Shown: one piece after another, positions 53,750 to 62,042 of the stretch | Layout: the number at the start of each line of letters is the position of its first letter | Numbering within the stretch: position 1 is the first letter of the stretch | Assembly: GCF_028898945.1 (NCBI RefSeq) | Contig: NZ_CP118607.1 | Span: forward strand, 2,962,001 to 3,026,000 | Origin: Pseudomonas sp. PSKL.D1 | GTDB taxonomy: Bacteria; Pseudomonadota; Gammaproteobacteria; Pseudomonadales; Pseudomonadaceae | Reading direction: 5' to 3' | DNA length: 64,000 bases | Notes under the pieces: model-generated | What the model was told of the DNA's origin: nothing | Database searches by the model: none | Seen by the model: only the letters and a program-made list of their open reading frames with translations | Made by a program: the position numbers and the translations under genes

Positions 53750-55303
53750 ATGCAGTTGATCGAACATTCCGAATCGCCCCGCTACGTGCGCCTGCACGAA
53801 GACGACAACGTGGTGGTGGTGGTCAATGACGGCGGCCTGGGCGAAGGCGCCCGCTTCGCCGACGGCCTGACCCTGGTTGAAGGGGTGCCGCAAAGCCACA
53901 AGGTTGCCACCGTGCTCATCGCCAAGGGCGAGCCGGTGCGCCGTTACGGGCAGATCATCGGTTACGCACTGGAAGACCTGCGCCAGGGCAGCTGGGTGCA
54001 GGAAAGCCAGCTGGCCATGCCGTCCGCCCCGGAACTGGACAGCCTGCCGCGTTGCGATGCAGTGCCCGACGCCCTGCCGCCACTGGAAGGCTTCACCTTC
54101 GAAGGCTACCGCAACGCCGACGGCACCGTCGGTACCCGCAACATCCTCGGCATCACCACCACTGTGCAGTGCGTGACCGGCGTGCTGGACTTTGCCGTAA
54201 AACGCATCCGCGCCGAACTGCTGCCCAAATACCCCAACGTCGATGACGTGGTGGCCATTACCCACAGCTACGGCTGCGGCGTAGCCATCAACGCCCGCGA
54301 CGCGTACATCCCCATCCGTACCGTGCGCAACCTGGCACGCAACCCCAACCTGGGTGGCGAAGCGCTGGTCATCAGCCTGGGCTGCGAAAAGCTGCAGGCC
54401 GGCCAGGTGATGCACGACAACGACCCCTCGGTGGACCTCAGCGAACCTTGGCTGTACCGCCTGCAGGACGCCAGCCTTGGCTTTGTGGAAATGATCGAGC
54501 AGATCATGGAGCTGGCAGAAACCCGCCTGAAAAAACTCGACCAGCGCCGCCGTGAAACCGTGCCGGCCAGCGAGCTGATTCTGGGCATGCAGTGCGGTGG
54601 CAGCGACGCCTTCTCGGGCATCACCGCCAACCCGGCACTGGGCTACGCGGCCGACCTGCTGGTGCGTGCCGGTGCCACCGTGCTGTTCTCGGAAGTGACC
54701 GAAGTGCGCGACGCCATCTACATGCTCACTTCCCGGGCCGAAAACCAGGATGTTGCCGAAGCCCTGGTGCGCGAGATGGACTGGTACGACCGCTACCTGC
54801 AACAGGGCGCGGCCGACCGCAGTGCCAACACCACGCCGGGCAACAAGAAAGGCGGCCTGTCGAACATTGTCGAGAAGTCGCTGGGTTCGATCGTCAAGTC
54901 GGGCAGCGGCGCCATCCAGGGCGTACTTGGCCCTGGCGAGCGGGTGACCCGCAAAGGCCTGATTTTCTGCGCCACCCCGGCCAGTGACTTTGTCTGCGGC
55001 ACGCTGCAGCTGGCTGCCGGCATGAACCTGCATGTGTTCACCACTGGCCGCGGCACGCCATACGGCCTGGCCATGGCGCCGGTGGTGAAAGTGTGCACCC
55101 GTACCGAACTGGCCCAGCGCTGGCCCGACCTGATCGACATCGACGCCGGGCGCATCGCCAGCGGCCGCTCCAGCATCGAAGAGCTAGGCTGGGAGCTGTT
55201 CCACTATTACCTGGACGTGGCCAGTGGCCGCAAGCAGACCTGGGCCGAGCAGCACAAGCTGCACAATGACATCACCCTGTTCAACCCGGCGCCCATTACC
55301 TGA
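53750..55303 (+). CDS. garD: Galactarate dehydratase GarD
   Basis: The 517-residue enzyme of the UxaA/GarD family dehydrates galactarate to 5-keto-4-deoxyglucarate. It has an N-terminal SAF-like region ([42 protein letters not shown]), the central domain ([38 protein letters not shown]) and a C-terminal domain ([20 protein letters not shown]). ATG 53750 gives the normal family start; the open frame continues 16 codons upstream. It lies downstream of garP in the diacid operon. Confidence 0.95.
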   Translation: MQLIEHSESPRYVRLHEDDNVVVVVNDGGLGEGARFADGLTLVEGVPQSHKVATVLIAKGEPVRRYGQIIGYALEDLRQGSWVQESQLAMPSAPELDSLPRCDAVPDALPPLEGFTFEGYRNADGTVGTRNILGITTTVQCVTGVLDFAVKRIRAELLPKYPNVDDVVAITHSYGCGVAINARDAYIPIRTVRNLARNPNLGGEALVISLGCEKLQAGQVMHDNDPSVDLSEPWLYRLQDASLGFVEMIEQIMELAETRLKKLDQRRRETVPASELILGMQCGGSDAFSGITANPALGYAADLLVRAGATVLFSEVTEVRDAIYMLTSRAENQDVAEALVREMDWYDRYLQQGAADRSANTTPGNKKGGLSNIVEKSLGSIVKSGSGAIQGVLGPGERVTRKGLIFCATPASDFVCGTLQLAAGMNLHVFTTGRGTPYGLAMAPVVKVCTRTELAQRWPDLIDIDAGRIASGRSSIEELGWELFHYYLDVASGRKQTWAEQHKLHNDITLFNPAPIT

Positions 55304-55313
55304 TGGCCCGCAT

Positions 55314-55405
55314 CCCCTGTAGGAGCGGATTCATCCGCGATCACCGGCAAAGCCGGTGCCACGTACCGCGTTGCCTGCATCGCGGATAAATCCGCTCCTA
55401 CAAGG
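55314..55405. repeat. Paired inverted REP elements between garD and the dehydrogenase gene
   Basis: CCCCTGTAGGAGCGGATTCA starts the first unit and CGCGGATAAATCCGCTCCTA ends the second, around a central CACCGGCAAAGCCGGTG hairpin. It sits within an apparent operon, between garD and the last catabolic gene, and may lower expression of the latter. Confidence 0.9.
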
Positions 55406-55451
55406 GCCGGGCAAAGCATTCATTACTTCACTCTCTTTACAGGAGCACCCC

Positions 55452-57032
55452 ATGCCAGAGATCCTCGGCCACAACTTCATCGCAGGCGCACGCAGCGCCG
55501 CCGGCCCGCAACGCCTGCAGAGCCTGGACGCCACCACCGGTGAGGCCCTGCCCTACAGCTTCGCCCAGGCCACCGAGGCCGAAGTGGACCAGGCTGCCTT
55601 GGCCGCCAAAGCTGCGTTCGCCGAATTCCGCCAACTGAGCCCGGCTCGCCGCGCCGAGTTCCTCGACGCCATCGCCGCCGAGCTGGATGAACTGGACGAC
55701 GCCTTCGTTGCCGTGGTCTGCCGCGAAACCGCCCTGCCCGCCGCACGCATTCAAGGCGAGCGCGGCCGCACCAGCGGCCAGATGCGCCTGTTCGCCCAAG
55801 TGCTGCGCCGTGGTGACTTCCTGGGCGCGCGCATCGACCTCGCCCTGCCTGACCGCCAACCGCTGCCCCGCGTCGACCTGCGTCAGATGCGCATCGGCGT
55901 TGGCCCGGTGGCCGTGTTCGGTGCCAGCAACTTCCCGCTGGCCTTCTCCACCGCCGGTGGTGATACCGCCGCCGCCTTCGCCGCCGGTTGCCCGGTGGTG
56001 TTCAAGGCCCACAGCGGCCACATGGCTACCGCCGACCTGGTGGGCACCGCCATCATCCGCGCCGCCGAGCGCACCGGCATGCCCAAGGGCGTGTTCAACA
56101 TGATTTTCGGCAGCCGCGTGGGCGAGGCGCTGGTCAAGCACCCGGCCATCCAGGCCGTTGGCTTCACCGGTTCGCTCAACGGCGGCGACGCCCTGTGCCG
56201 CCTGGCCGCCGAGCGCCCGCAGCCGATCCCGGTGTTCGCCGAGATGTCCAGCATCAACCCGGTGATCATCCTGCCGGGCGCCCTGGCCAAGCGCGGCGAA
56301 GCCATTGCCCGCGAGCTGGCAGGCTCCGTGTGCATGGGTGCGGGCCAGTTCTGCACCAACCCGGGCATGGTCATCGGCCTGCAATCGCCACAGTTCAGCC
56401 AACTGCTGGCTGACCTTGGCCAACACCTGGACGCCCAGGCTGGCCAGACCATGCTCAACGCCGGCGGCCTGCGCAGCTACGTCGGCGGCCTGGAGCACCT
56501 GCAGGCCCACGCTGGCATCCAGCACCTGGCCGGCCAGGCACAGGAAGGCAGCCAGGCCCGCGCCCAGCTGTTCAAAGCCGATGCCAGCCTGCTGGTGAAC
56601 GCCGACCCGCTGCTGCAGGAAGAAGTGTTTGGCCCGACCACCGTTGCCGTCGAAGTGCAGGACAACGACCAGCTGCGTGCCGCCCTGCTCGGCCTGCGTG
56701 GCCAGCTGACCGCCACCTTGATCGGTGAAGCGGAGGACTTCGAAGCTTACGCCTGGCTGGTGCCGCTGTTGGAAGAAAAAGTCGGCCGTATCCTGATCAA
56801 TGGCTACCCGACCGGCGTTGAAGTGTGTGACGCCATGGTCCACGGTGGGCCGTACCCGGCCACCTCCGACGCCCGGGGCACTTCGGTCGGCACCTTGGCC
56901 ATCGACCGCTTCCTGCGCCCGGTTTGCTACCAGAACTACCCGCAGGCGTTGCTGCCTGAGGCGCTGCGTGACGGCAACCCGCTGGGGCTGCGTCGCCTGG
57001 TCAACGGGCAGTGGAGTGATGGGGCGATCTGA
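55452..57032 (+). CDS. 2,5-dioxovalerate (alpha-ketoglutaric semialdehyde) dehydrogenase
   Basis: The 526-residue NADP-type aldehyde dehydrogenase oxidises the KdgD product to 2-oxoglutarate, the last step of the diacid pathway. Motifs are VAVFGASNFPLAFSTAGGDT, CPVVFKAHSGHMATADLVG, FAEMSSINPVIILPG (catalytic Glu region), AGQFCTNPGMVIG (catalytic Cys) and EEVFGPTTVAVEV. The FAEMSSINP and GQFCTNPG forms are typical of the KGSADH branch. AGGAG lies 8 bp before the ATG. Its start lies 46 bp after a REP pair and it is followed by a terminator. Confidence 0.94.
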   Translation: MPEILGHNFIAGARSAAGPQRLQSLDATTGEALPYSFAQATEAEVDQAALAAKAAFAEFRQLSPARRAEFLDAIAAELDELDDAFVAVVCRETALPAARIQGERGRTSGQMRLFAQVLRRGDFLGARIDLALPDRQPLPRVDLRQMRIGVGPVAVFGASNFPLAFSTAGGDTAAAFAAGCPVVFKAHSGHMATADLVGTAIIRAAERTGMPKGVFNMIFGSRVGEALVKHPAIQAVGFTGSLNGGDALCRLAAERPQPIPVFAEMSSINPVIILPGALAKRGEAIARELAGSVCMGAGQFCTNPGMVIGLQSPQFSQLLADLGQHLDAQAGQTMLNAGGLRSYVGGLEHLQAHAGIQHLAGQAQEGSQARAQLFKADASLLVNADPLLQEEVFGPTTVAVEVQDNDQLRAALLGLRGQLTATLIGEAEDFEAYAWLVPLLEEKVGRILINGYPTGVEVCDAMVHGGPYPATSDARGTSVGTLAIDRFLRPVCYQNYPQALLPEALRDGNPLGLRRLVNGQWSDGAI

Positions 57033-57046
57033 TTGCCTCAGGTATG

Positions 57047-57074
57047 AAAAAGCCCCGCACATGCGGGGGTTTTT
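57047..57074. terminator. Intrinsic terminator of the diacid operon
   Basis: AAAAAGCCCCGCA-CA-TGCGGGGG followed by TTTTT is a classic GC stem with A/T flanks, 14 bp after the dehydrogenase stop. It would also work in the opposite direction for the convergent regulator gene. Confidence 0.9.
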
Positions 57075-57100
57075 CATTTTCGGTACAGGCAGAACGCGTA

Positions 57101-57189
57101 CCCTGTGGGAGCGGCTTCAGCCGCGAAGCAGGCGACGCGGTGCCTGGCACCGGCCATGCCGGTGTTTGCGGCTAAAGCCGCTCCTACAC
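57101..57189. repeat. Paired inverted REP elements overlapping the 3' end of the FadR-family gene
   Basis: CCCTGTGGGAGCGGCTTCAG begins the first unit and CGGCTAAAGCCGCTCCTACA ends the second, around CACCGGCCATGCCGGTG. The TAG stop of the regulator gene (57184-57186) is part of the TGTAGGAGCGG of the second unit. Confidence 0.9.
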
Positions 57190-57933
57190 AGATTGCGCTT
57201 CGGCTTCTTCATGCGCCTGGCGCAAGCGCTCGCGGCTGTTGCTCAGATGCATGCGCATGGCCATCTTCGCCCCTTCGCTGTCGCGCCGGGCAATGGCCTC
57301 GTAAATAGCCTCGTGCTCATGCATCAACCGGCCCATGTAATGTGCCTGGTCATCATGCGCCAGGCGCGCCGAATTCAACCGGGTGCGCGGGATGATGCTG
57401 GTGCCCAGGTGGTTGATGATGTCGGCGAAGTAGTGGTTGCCGCTGGCCTGGGCAATGCGCAGGTGGAACTGGAAGTCTGCCGACACGGCGTCGGTGGCAT
57501 GGGCCGCGCCTTCGTTCAGTTCGTCCAGTGCCGAGCGCATGCCGGCCAGCTCATCATCGCTGCGACGCTGCGCCGCAAGGCCCGCCGACTCGATCTCCAG
57601 GGCAATGCGCAACTCCAGCACCGCCAGCACTTCACGCAGTGTCACCACCGTGGCCGGGTCGATGCGGAAGCCGCCGGTGGTCTGCACGTCCAGCACGAAC
57701 GTTCCGATGCCATGGCGGGTCTCGACCTGCCCCGCCGCCTGCAGGCGCGAGATGGCCTCACGCACCACGGTGCGGCTCACGCCCTCCTCGGCCATGATCT
57801 GCGATTCGGTCGGCAGCTTGTCGCCACGCTTGAGCTGGCCGCTGCGGATGCGTTCGGTCAGTACCGTGACCAGTTCCTGGGCCAGACTGCGTGGTTTGCG
57901 CCGGGTCTTTGCCTGTACCTGCTGCTCTGTCAT
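57184..57933 (-). CDS. FadR-subfamily GntR regulator of the galactarate/glucarate operon
   Basis: The 249-residue protein has an N-terminal winged helix (LAQELVTVLTERIRSGQLKR, KLPTESQIMAEEGVSRTVV, AISRLQAAGQVETRHGIGTF) and a C-terminal FCD all-helical ligand domain (residues 95-235, with the metal-ligand pattern LDELN..FHLRIAQASGNHYF..LMHEHEAIYEAI). It is convergent with the diacid operon and has matching operator-like sequences in front of itself and of kdgD, so it probably represses or activates that operon and itself in response to a diacid. I chose ATG 57933 with AGGTGA nine bases upstream. Its stop codon lies in a REP element. Confidence 0.88.
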   Translation of the reverse strand: MTEQQVQAKTRRKPRSLAQELVTVLTERIRSGQLKRGDKLPTESQIMAEEGVSRTVVREAISRLQAAGQVETRHGIGTFVLDVQTTGGFRIDPATVVTLREVLAVLELRIALEIESAGLAAQRRSDDELAGMRSALDELNEGAAHATDAVSADFQFHLRIAQASGNHYFADIINHLGTSIIPRTRLNSARLAHDDQAHYMGRLMHEHEAIYEAIARRDSEGAKMAMRMHLSNSRERLRQAHEEAEAQSV

Positions 57934-57979
57934 GCCCTGAATTTCACCTAGAAAGCCAGCGGTCATGATAGCGCAAGCG

Positions 57980-57992
57980 GTTGTACGATCAC
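57980..57992. promoter_or_regulatory. Candidate operator upstream of the FadR-family gene
   Basis: GTTGT-ACG-ATCAC shares its first ten bases, GTTGTACGAT, with the candidate operator upstream of kdgD and lies 47 bp upstream of the regulator ATG, fitting autoregulation. Confidence 0.55.
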
Positions 57993-58013
57993 ATCCACCC
58001 GGCGCGGTATTTA

Positions 58014-59315
58014 TTACAGGGCAGCGCCCGGTGCCCGCCCCAACACGCGGGCGTATTCCTCACGCGCGGCCTGTTCGGTGAATTCACCGGCCCACTTAGC
58101 CACCACCACGGTTGCCACGCTGTTACCAATGGTGTTGCAGGTGGCGATGGCCATGGACATGAAGCGGTATACCCCGAACAGCAGCGCCAGGCCTTCCACG
58201 GGCAGCACACCAATGGCCGTGACGGTGGCGGCGAACACCACAAAGCTGCCGCCCGATACCGCTGCCGCGCCCTTGGAGGTCACCAGCATGATCGCCAGAA
58301 TACCCAACTGCTGCTCCCACCCCAACGGCACGCCATAGGCGTTGGCAATGAACAGCACGCACAGCGACATGTAGATTGACGTGCCGTCCAGGTTGAACGC
58401 ATAACCGGTGGGCAGCACCAGGCCGACGCTTTGCTTGGAACAGCCGAACTTCTCAAGCTTCTGCAGCAGGCGTGGCAAGGCACTTTCGGACGACGCAGTG
58501 CCCAGCACAATGAAGATCTCGTCCTTGATGTACAGCAAAAAGCGCCACAGGCTGAAGCCCGAAAGTCGGCACACAGCGCCCAGCACCACAAACAGGAAGA
58601 ACGCCACGGCCAGGTAGAACATCAGCACCAGGTTGGCCAGCGACATCAGCACCGCCGTGCCATTGCTGCCCACGGCATACGCAACCGAGCCGAATGCCCC
58701 CAACGGCGCGAATTTCATGATCAGGTTGATGAACTCGAAGAAGCACTCCGAGACGCGGTTCAAGCCGTCTTCAATCACCGCGCGCCGTTCATGCTTGAGG
58801 GCCAGCAGCGCGAAGCCGAACAGCACGGCGATCACCAGCACTTGCAGCAGTTGGCCACCGGCGAAGGCACCGACGAAGTTGTCGGGGAAGATGGCGTAGA
58901 TGAAGTCCATGGTCGACGTCGGCGCATGGCCCTTGGCAACCGCCGCGGTAGCCGCCGCCGATGTAGCGCTGCTGGGGTGGGCATCGTGCATGCCCGAGCC
59001 GATGCCGATCAGGTTGCCCCACAGCAAGCCAATGGCCAGGGCCAGGGTCGACAACAGTTCGAAGTACACCAGCGCACGCCAGCCGACCTTGCCGACGCGC
59101 TTGATGTCGCCGGCTGAGGCGATGCCGTGGACCACGGTGAAGAAGACCAGCGGGGCCACGGCAGTCTTGATCAGTTTAAGGAAAATGTCCCCGAGGATCT
59201 TGAACTTGGCAGCCAGCTCGGGGGCGATGAAACCAAAGGCGATGCCCAGCAGCATCGCCGCGACAACCTGGAAGGTCAGGTCCTTGTACAGCGGCTTTTT
59301 CGAAGTGGAAGACAT
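58014..59315 (-). CDS. Dicarboxylate/amino acid:cation symporter (DctA/GltP family)
   Basis: The 433-residue SLC1-type transporter has the family signatures FQVVAAMLLGIAFGFIAPEL, LIKTAVAPLVFFTVVHGIAS, the serine-rich re-entrant loop in FIVLGTASSESALPRLLQKL, VLPTGYAFNLDGTSIYMSLC, and AAAVSGGSFVVFAATVTAIG. It takes up C4-dicarboxylates or acidic amino acids with protons or sodium ions. I chose ATG 59315, 62 bp after the PcaB-like lyase gene, so the two form an operon. A lyase of that superfamily normally gives fumarate or a related acid, so the transporter may import the lyase substrate. Confidence 0.9.
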   Translation of the reverse strand: MSSTSKKPLYKDLTFQVVAAMLLGIAFGFIAPELAAKFKILGDIFLKLIKTAVAPLVFFTVVHGIASAGDIKRVGKVGWRALVYFELLSTLALAIGLLWGNLIGIGSGMHDAHPSSATSAAATAAVAKGHAPTSTMDFIYAIFPDNFVGAFAGGQLLQVLVIAVLFGFALLALKHERRAVIEDGLNRVSECFFEFINLIMKFAPLGAFGSVAYAVGSNGTAVLMSLANLVLMFYLAVAFFLFVVLGAVCRLSGFSLWRFLLYIKDEIFIVLGTASSESALPRLLQKLEKFGCSKQSVGLVLPTGYAFNLDGTSIYMSLCVLFIANAYGVPLGWEQQLGILAIMLVTSKGAAAVSGGSFVVFAATVTAIGVLPVEGLALLFGVYRFMSMAIATCNTIGNSVATVVVAKWAGEFTEQAAREEYARVLGRAPGAAL

Positions 59316-59377
59316 GGTTGTGTTCTCATTGTTCTTGTAATCGAGGGGGCCTGGCGCACGGCCAGGCCCGAGCAACA

Positions 59378-60733
59378 TCAGCGTGCAACGGCCCCCGGGC
59401 GCGCCAGCGCCAGGTCGACCATTTGTGGCGCCAGGCCCAGGTAGTTGGCCGGGTCGCACAGGCGCTGCAGGGTTGCCAGGTCCAGTTGCGCGGTGGCCTC
59501 ACCCTGGGCCTGCAGTGCTTCCAGCAGGCTGATGCCCTGATCGTTGGCCATGCGGCAGGCGGCATATACCACGTCGTGCGCCACCTGGCGGCCCAGCGCC
59601 GGTGCCAGGCCCATCATCACGGCTTCGGCAACGATCAGGCCCTGGGTCATGTCGAGGTTCTTGCGCATGCGCTCGGTGCGCACATCCAGCCCGGCCAGCA
59701 TGAAGCGCGCCTGGCCCAGCGATGCGCCGGTCAGGGCGAAGGCTTCAGGGATGGCGATCCACTCGGCCTGCCATGGGCCGGTGGAGCGCTCGAAGTCCTG
59801 GATCATGGCGTCGAGCATCAGCCCGGCCTGCTGGCGTACGCCCTTGGCGGCGGCGTACATCAACTCGCAGGAAATCGGGTTGCGCTTTTGCGGCATGGTG
59901 CTGCTGGCGCCCCGGCCTTTGACGAACGGCTCGTAGGCTTCGCCCAGCTCGCTGGTCATCATCATCATGATGTCCAGGGCCACCTTGCCCAGTGAAGCCG
60001 TTACCAGGCCAAGGAAGTTCAGCGTCTCAGCCAGGCCGTCGCGGGCCACGTGCCAGGTAGCCTGCGGCACGCCCAAGCCCAGTTCGGCCATCAACGCCGC
60101 CTGCACGTCCAGGCCTTTGTCACCCAGCGAGGCCAGCGTGCCGGCAGCACCGGCGAATTGCCCAACCTCCACCCGCGGGCGCAACTCGACCAGGCGTTCG
60201 GCGTGGCGGTCGAACATGCTCAGCCATACCGCGCACTTGTAGCCGAAGGTGATCGGCAGCGCGTGTTGCAGGTGCGTGCGGCCTGCCATCGGTGTGTCGC
60301 GGTAACGTTGCGCCAGTTCCGCCAGCAGGCCACGCACGGCCTGCACGTCGCGTTCGACGATGGCCAGCGCGGCGCGCACCTGCAGGACCACGGCCGTGTC
60401 CATGATGTCCTGCGTGGTAGCGCCCCAGTGCACGAAGCGACCGGCGTCACCGCACAATTTCGACAGTTGCTCCACCAGCGGCAGGATCGGGTAGCCGACG
60501 ATTTCGGTTTCGTGCTGCATCAGCTTCAGGTCGAGGGCGTCGTAACGCGACAGCTCGGCGATCTGTGCCGCGGCTTCTACAGGAATGACCCCGCAGCGCG
60601 CCTCGGCCTTGGCCAGCGCCACTTCGACTTCGATGTAGCGTTCAATCAATGCGCGGTCAGAAAACACCTCACGCATTTCGGCAGTGCCGAACATGTCGCG
60701 GAACAGGGTGGAGTCAAAAACGGTAGTGGACAT
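59378..60733 (-). CDS. PcaB-like lyase of the fumarase/aspartase superfamily
   Basis: The 451-residue enzyme belongs to the superfamily that includes adenylosuccinate lyase and 3-carboxy-cis,cis-muconate cycloisomerase. The signature loop GRGASSTMPQKRNPISCELM and the conserved regions VHWGATTQDIMDTAVVLQVR and AGRTHLQHALPITFGYKCAV are present, with QDFERSTGPWQAEW typical of the PcaB branch. These enzymes eliminate a succinyl group as fumarate or cyclise carboxymuconate. No protocatechuate genes are nearby; instead it is paired with a dicarboxylate transporter gene and a divergent GntR/UTRA regulator gene, so a substrate such as an N-succinyl or iminodiacid compound is more likely than carboxymuconate. 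The exact substrate is unknown. Confidence 0.87.
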   Translation of the reverse strand: MSTTVFDSTLFRDMFGTAEMREVFSDRALIERYIEVEVALAKAEARCGVIPVEAAAQIAELSRYDALDLKLMQHETEIVGYPILPLVEQLSKLCGDAGRFVHWGATTQDIMDTAVVLQVRAALAIVERDVQAVRGLLAELAQRYRDTPMAGRTHLQHALPITFGYKCAVWLSMFDRHAERLVELRPRVEVGQFAGAAGTLASLGDKGLDVQAALMAELGLGVPQATWHVARDGLAETLNFLGLVTASLGKVALDIMMMMTSELGEAYEPFVKGRGASSTMPQKRNPISCELMYAAAKGVRQQAGLMLDAMIQDFERSTGPWQAEWIAIPEAFALTGASLGQARFMLAGLDVRTERMRKNLDMTQGLIVAEAVMMGLAPALGRQVAHDVVYAACRMANDQGISLLEALQAQGEATAQLDLATLQRLCDPANYLGLAPQMVDLALARPGAVAR

Positions 60734-60764
60734 GGGCAGGCATCCTGAAATGTTGTTATTGAGC

Positions 60765-60791
60765 GTACATATTATTTATGTCCGTACATAA
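60765..60791. promoter_or_regulatory. Nested palindromes in the divergent lyase/regulator promoter
   Basis: ACATA-TTATT-TATGT (60767-60781) and TTATGT-CCGT-ACATAA (60776-60791) overlap by six bases, and GTACAT occurs twice 19 bp apart. This is the strongest symmetric signal in the gap and is the likely operator of the divergent GntR/UTRA regulator. It lies 32 bp upstream of the lyase ATG, within its probable promoter. Confidence 0.65.
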
Positions 60792-60850
60792 TTCTTGCCC
60801 TGCCGCTGTTACACTGTCAACCGGTGAAATTGACGGGACAGACCGAAGGT

Positions 60851-61588
60851 ATGAACGAAACGCGTTATGCCGTGGTGGCCAAGGACTTGATGGAAGGCAT
60901 TGCCAGCGGCCGCTACCCCGTGGGCAGCCTGCTGCCCACCGAGTTCGAGCTGTGTGACTTGTATGAAGTGAGCCGGCACACGGTGCGTGCAGCCATCAAC
61001 CAGTTGCTGAACCAGGGGTTAGTGTCCCGGCGCAAGCGCGTGGGTACACGGGTCGAGGCCAGCAGCCCACGGGGCGGCTACTCGCAGTCGTTGGCCACCG
61101 TGTCGGACCTGGCGCACCTGGCCGAAACCCAGCAACGGGAAATCCAGAACGTGCGCCACTTCGTCGCCGACCTGAGCGAGGCTGCGCGGCTGGGGTTGGT
61201 GCCGGGGGAACATTACTTTTGCGTGTCGAGCATTCGCGTCGACCGCCAGCACAATGCCGCGCCACTGTGCTGGACCGACGTCTATGCCCAGCGCGATTAC
61301 GCCGACGTCATCGACCTGGCCCGGGAGCACCCCGACCAACTCATCGCCAGCCTGATCGAGCAGCATTTCGGGCGGGCCATCGCCGTGGTCGACCAGCAGG
61401 TGCGCGCAGTGCTGCTGCCGGCCGAGCTGGCCCGCGTACTCAAGGCCGAGGCCGGGTCGCCAGGGCTGAAGATCCTGCGCCAGTACCGGGATGATGCCGG
61501 GGGACTGATGGCGGTGTCCGAGACGGTGCACCCGGACGACCGCTTCACCCTGGTCACGCAAATGCGCAGAGACAAGGCCCAAAGCTGA
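60851..61588 (+). CDS. GntR-family regulator with UTRA ligand domain (HutC subfamily)
   Basis: The 245-residue protein has an N-terminal GntR winged helix (AVVAKDLMEGIASGRYPVGS, LLPTEFELCDLYEVSRHTVR, AINQLLNQGLVSRRKRVGTR) and a C-terminal UTRA domain (from about residue 90; FCVSSIRVDRQHNAAPLCWT, DVYAQRDYADV). The UTRA fold binds small metabolites. It is divergent from the lyase-symporter operon and probably represses it until the substrate is present. The start is uncertain: ATG 60851 has AAGG very close, and an in-frame GTG at 60824 is also possible. Confidence 0.88.
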   Translation: MNETRYAVVAKDLMEGIASGRYPVGSLLPTEFELCDLYEVSRHTVRAAINQLLNQGLVSRRKRVGTRVEASSPRGGYSQSLATVSDLAHLAETQQREIQNVRHFVADLSEAARLGLVPGEHYFCVSSIRVDRQHNAAPLCWTDVYAQRDYADVIDLAREHPDQLIASLIEQHFGRAIAVVDQQVRAVLLPAELARVLKAEAGSPGLKILRQYRDDAGGLMAVSETVHPDDRFTLVTQMRRDKAQS

Positions 61589-61668
61589 GACGGGCGGCAA
61601 AATAATGGCCCCCAGCGTTGCCGATGAAAGGCAAACTCCTTTCATCTTCAGATGCTTAGGACAGCAAC

Positions 61669-61998
61669 ATGCGAGTATTTCTAGCAACGATGGCCGGCTG
61701 CCTGCTGGCCACGACCGCCTTCGCAGCCCAGGCCAGGGCGCTGAGCCAAAATGATCGCCACGTATGCGGCTGGGGCGCCCAAATTGCCGCCGAAGCCCAG
61801 CAGGCCAAGCTTTCCGGGGTAACGTTGTACGCCACACGCAAGAAGCTGCAGGCGCGCAAGTTCCCCAAGCCGTGGATGCGCATGACCGCCTTCGGCATCA
61901 CCGAGCAAACCTACAACAGCCGCTCACGCCTCAAGCCCGCTGCGATCAAGCAAACCTATTACGAGCAATGCGCGCAGCACGCGTTAGCCAAAAAATAA
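61669..61998 (+). CDS. Small exported protein of unknown function
   Basis: The 109-residue protein has a signal peptide (MRVFLATMAGCLLATTAFAA, cut near AQA) and a basic mature part of about 85 residues with two cysteines (RHVCGWGAQIAAEAQ and YYEQCAQHALAKK), likely one disulfide in the periplasm. AGGA lies 8 bp before the ATG. I recognise no family. It stands alone between the regulator gene and a bidirectional terminator. Confidence 0.75.
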   Translation: MRVFLATMAGCLLATTAFAAQARALSQNDRHVCGWGAQIAAEAQQAKLSGVTLYATRKKLQARKFPKPWMRMTAFGITEQTYNSRSRLKPAAIKQTYYEQCAQHALAKK

Positions 61999-62030
61999 GG
62001 CCTTTAAATCATAGACTTAAAGGCCTTATT
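61994..62030. terminator. Bidirectional terminator between the small exported protein and YeeE genes
   Basis: AATAAGGCCTTTAA and TTAAAGGCCTTATT form a perfect 14-bp stem with a 9-base loop. The TAA stop of the exported protein gene is inside the left arm. A and T runs flank both sides. Confidence 0.85.
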
Positions 62031-62042
62031 TAAACTACTGGA

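Noticed and set aside
55437..57077. 546-codon minus-strand frame opposite the ketoglutarate semialdehyde dehydrogenase gene
   Set aside because: The plus-strand gene has intact catalytic motifs; the antisense frame is a compositional shadow.
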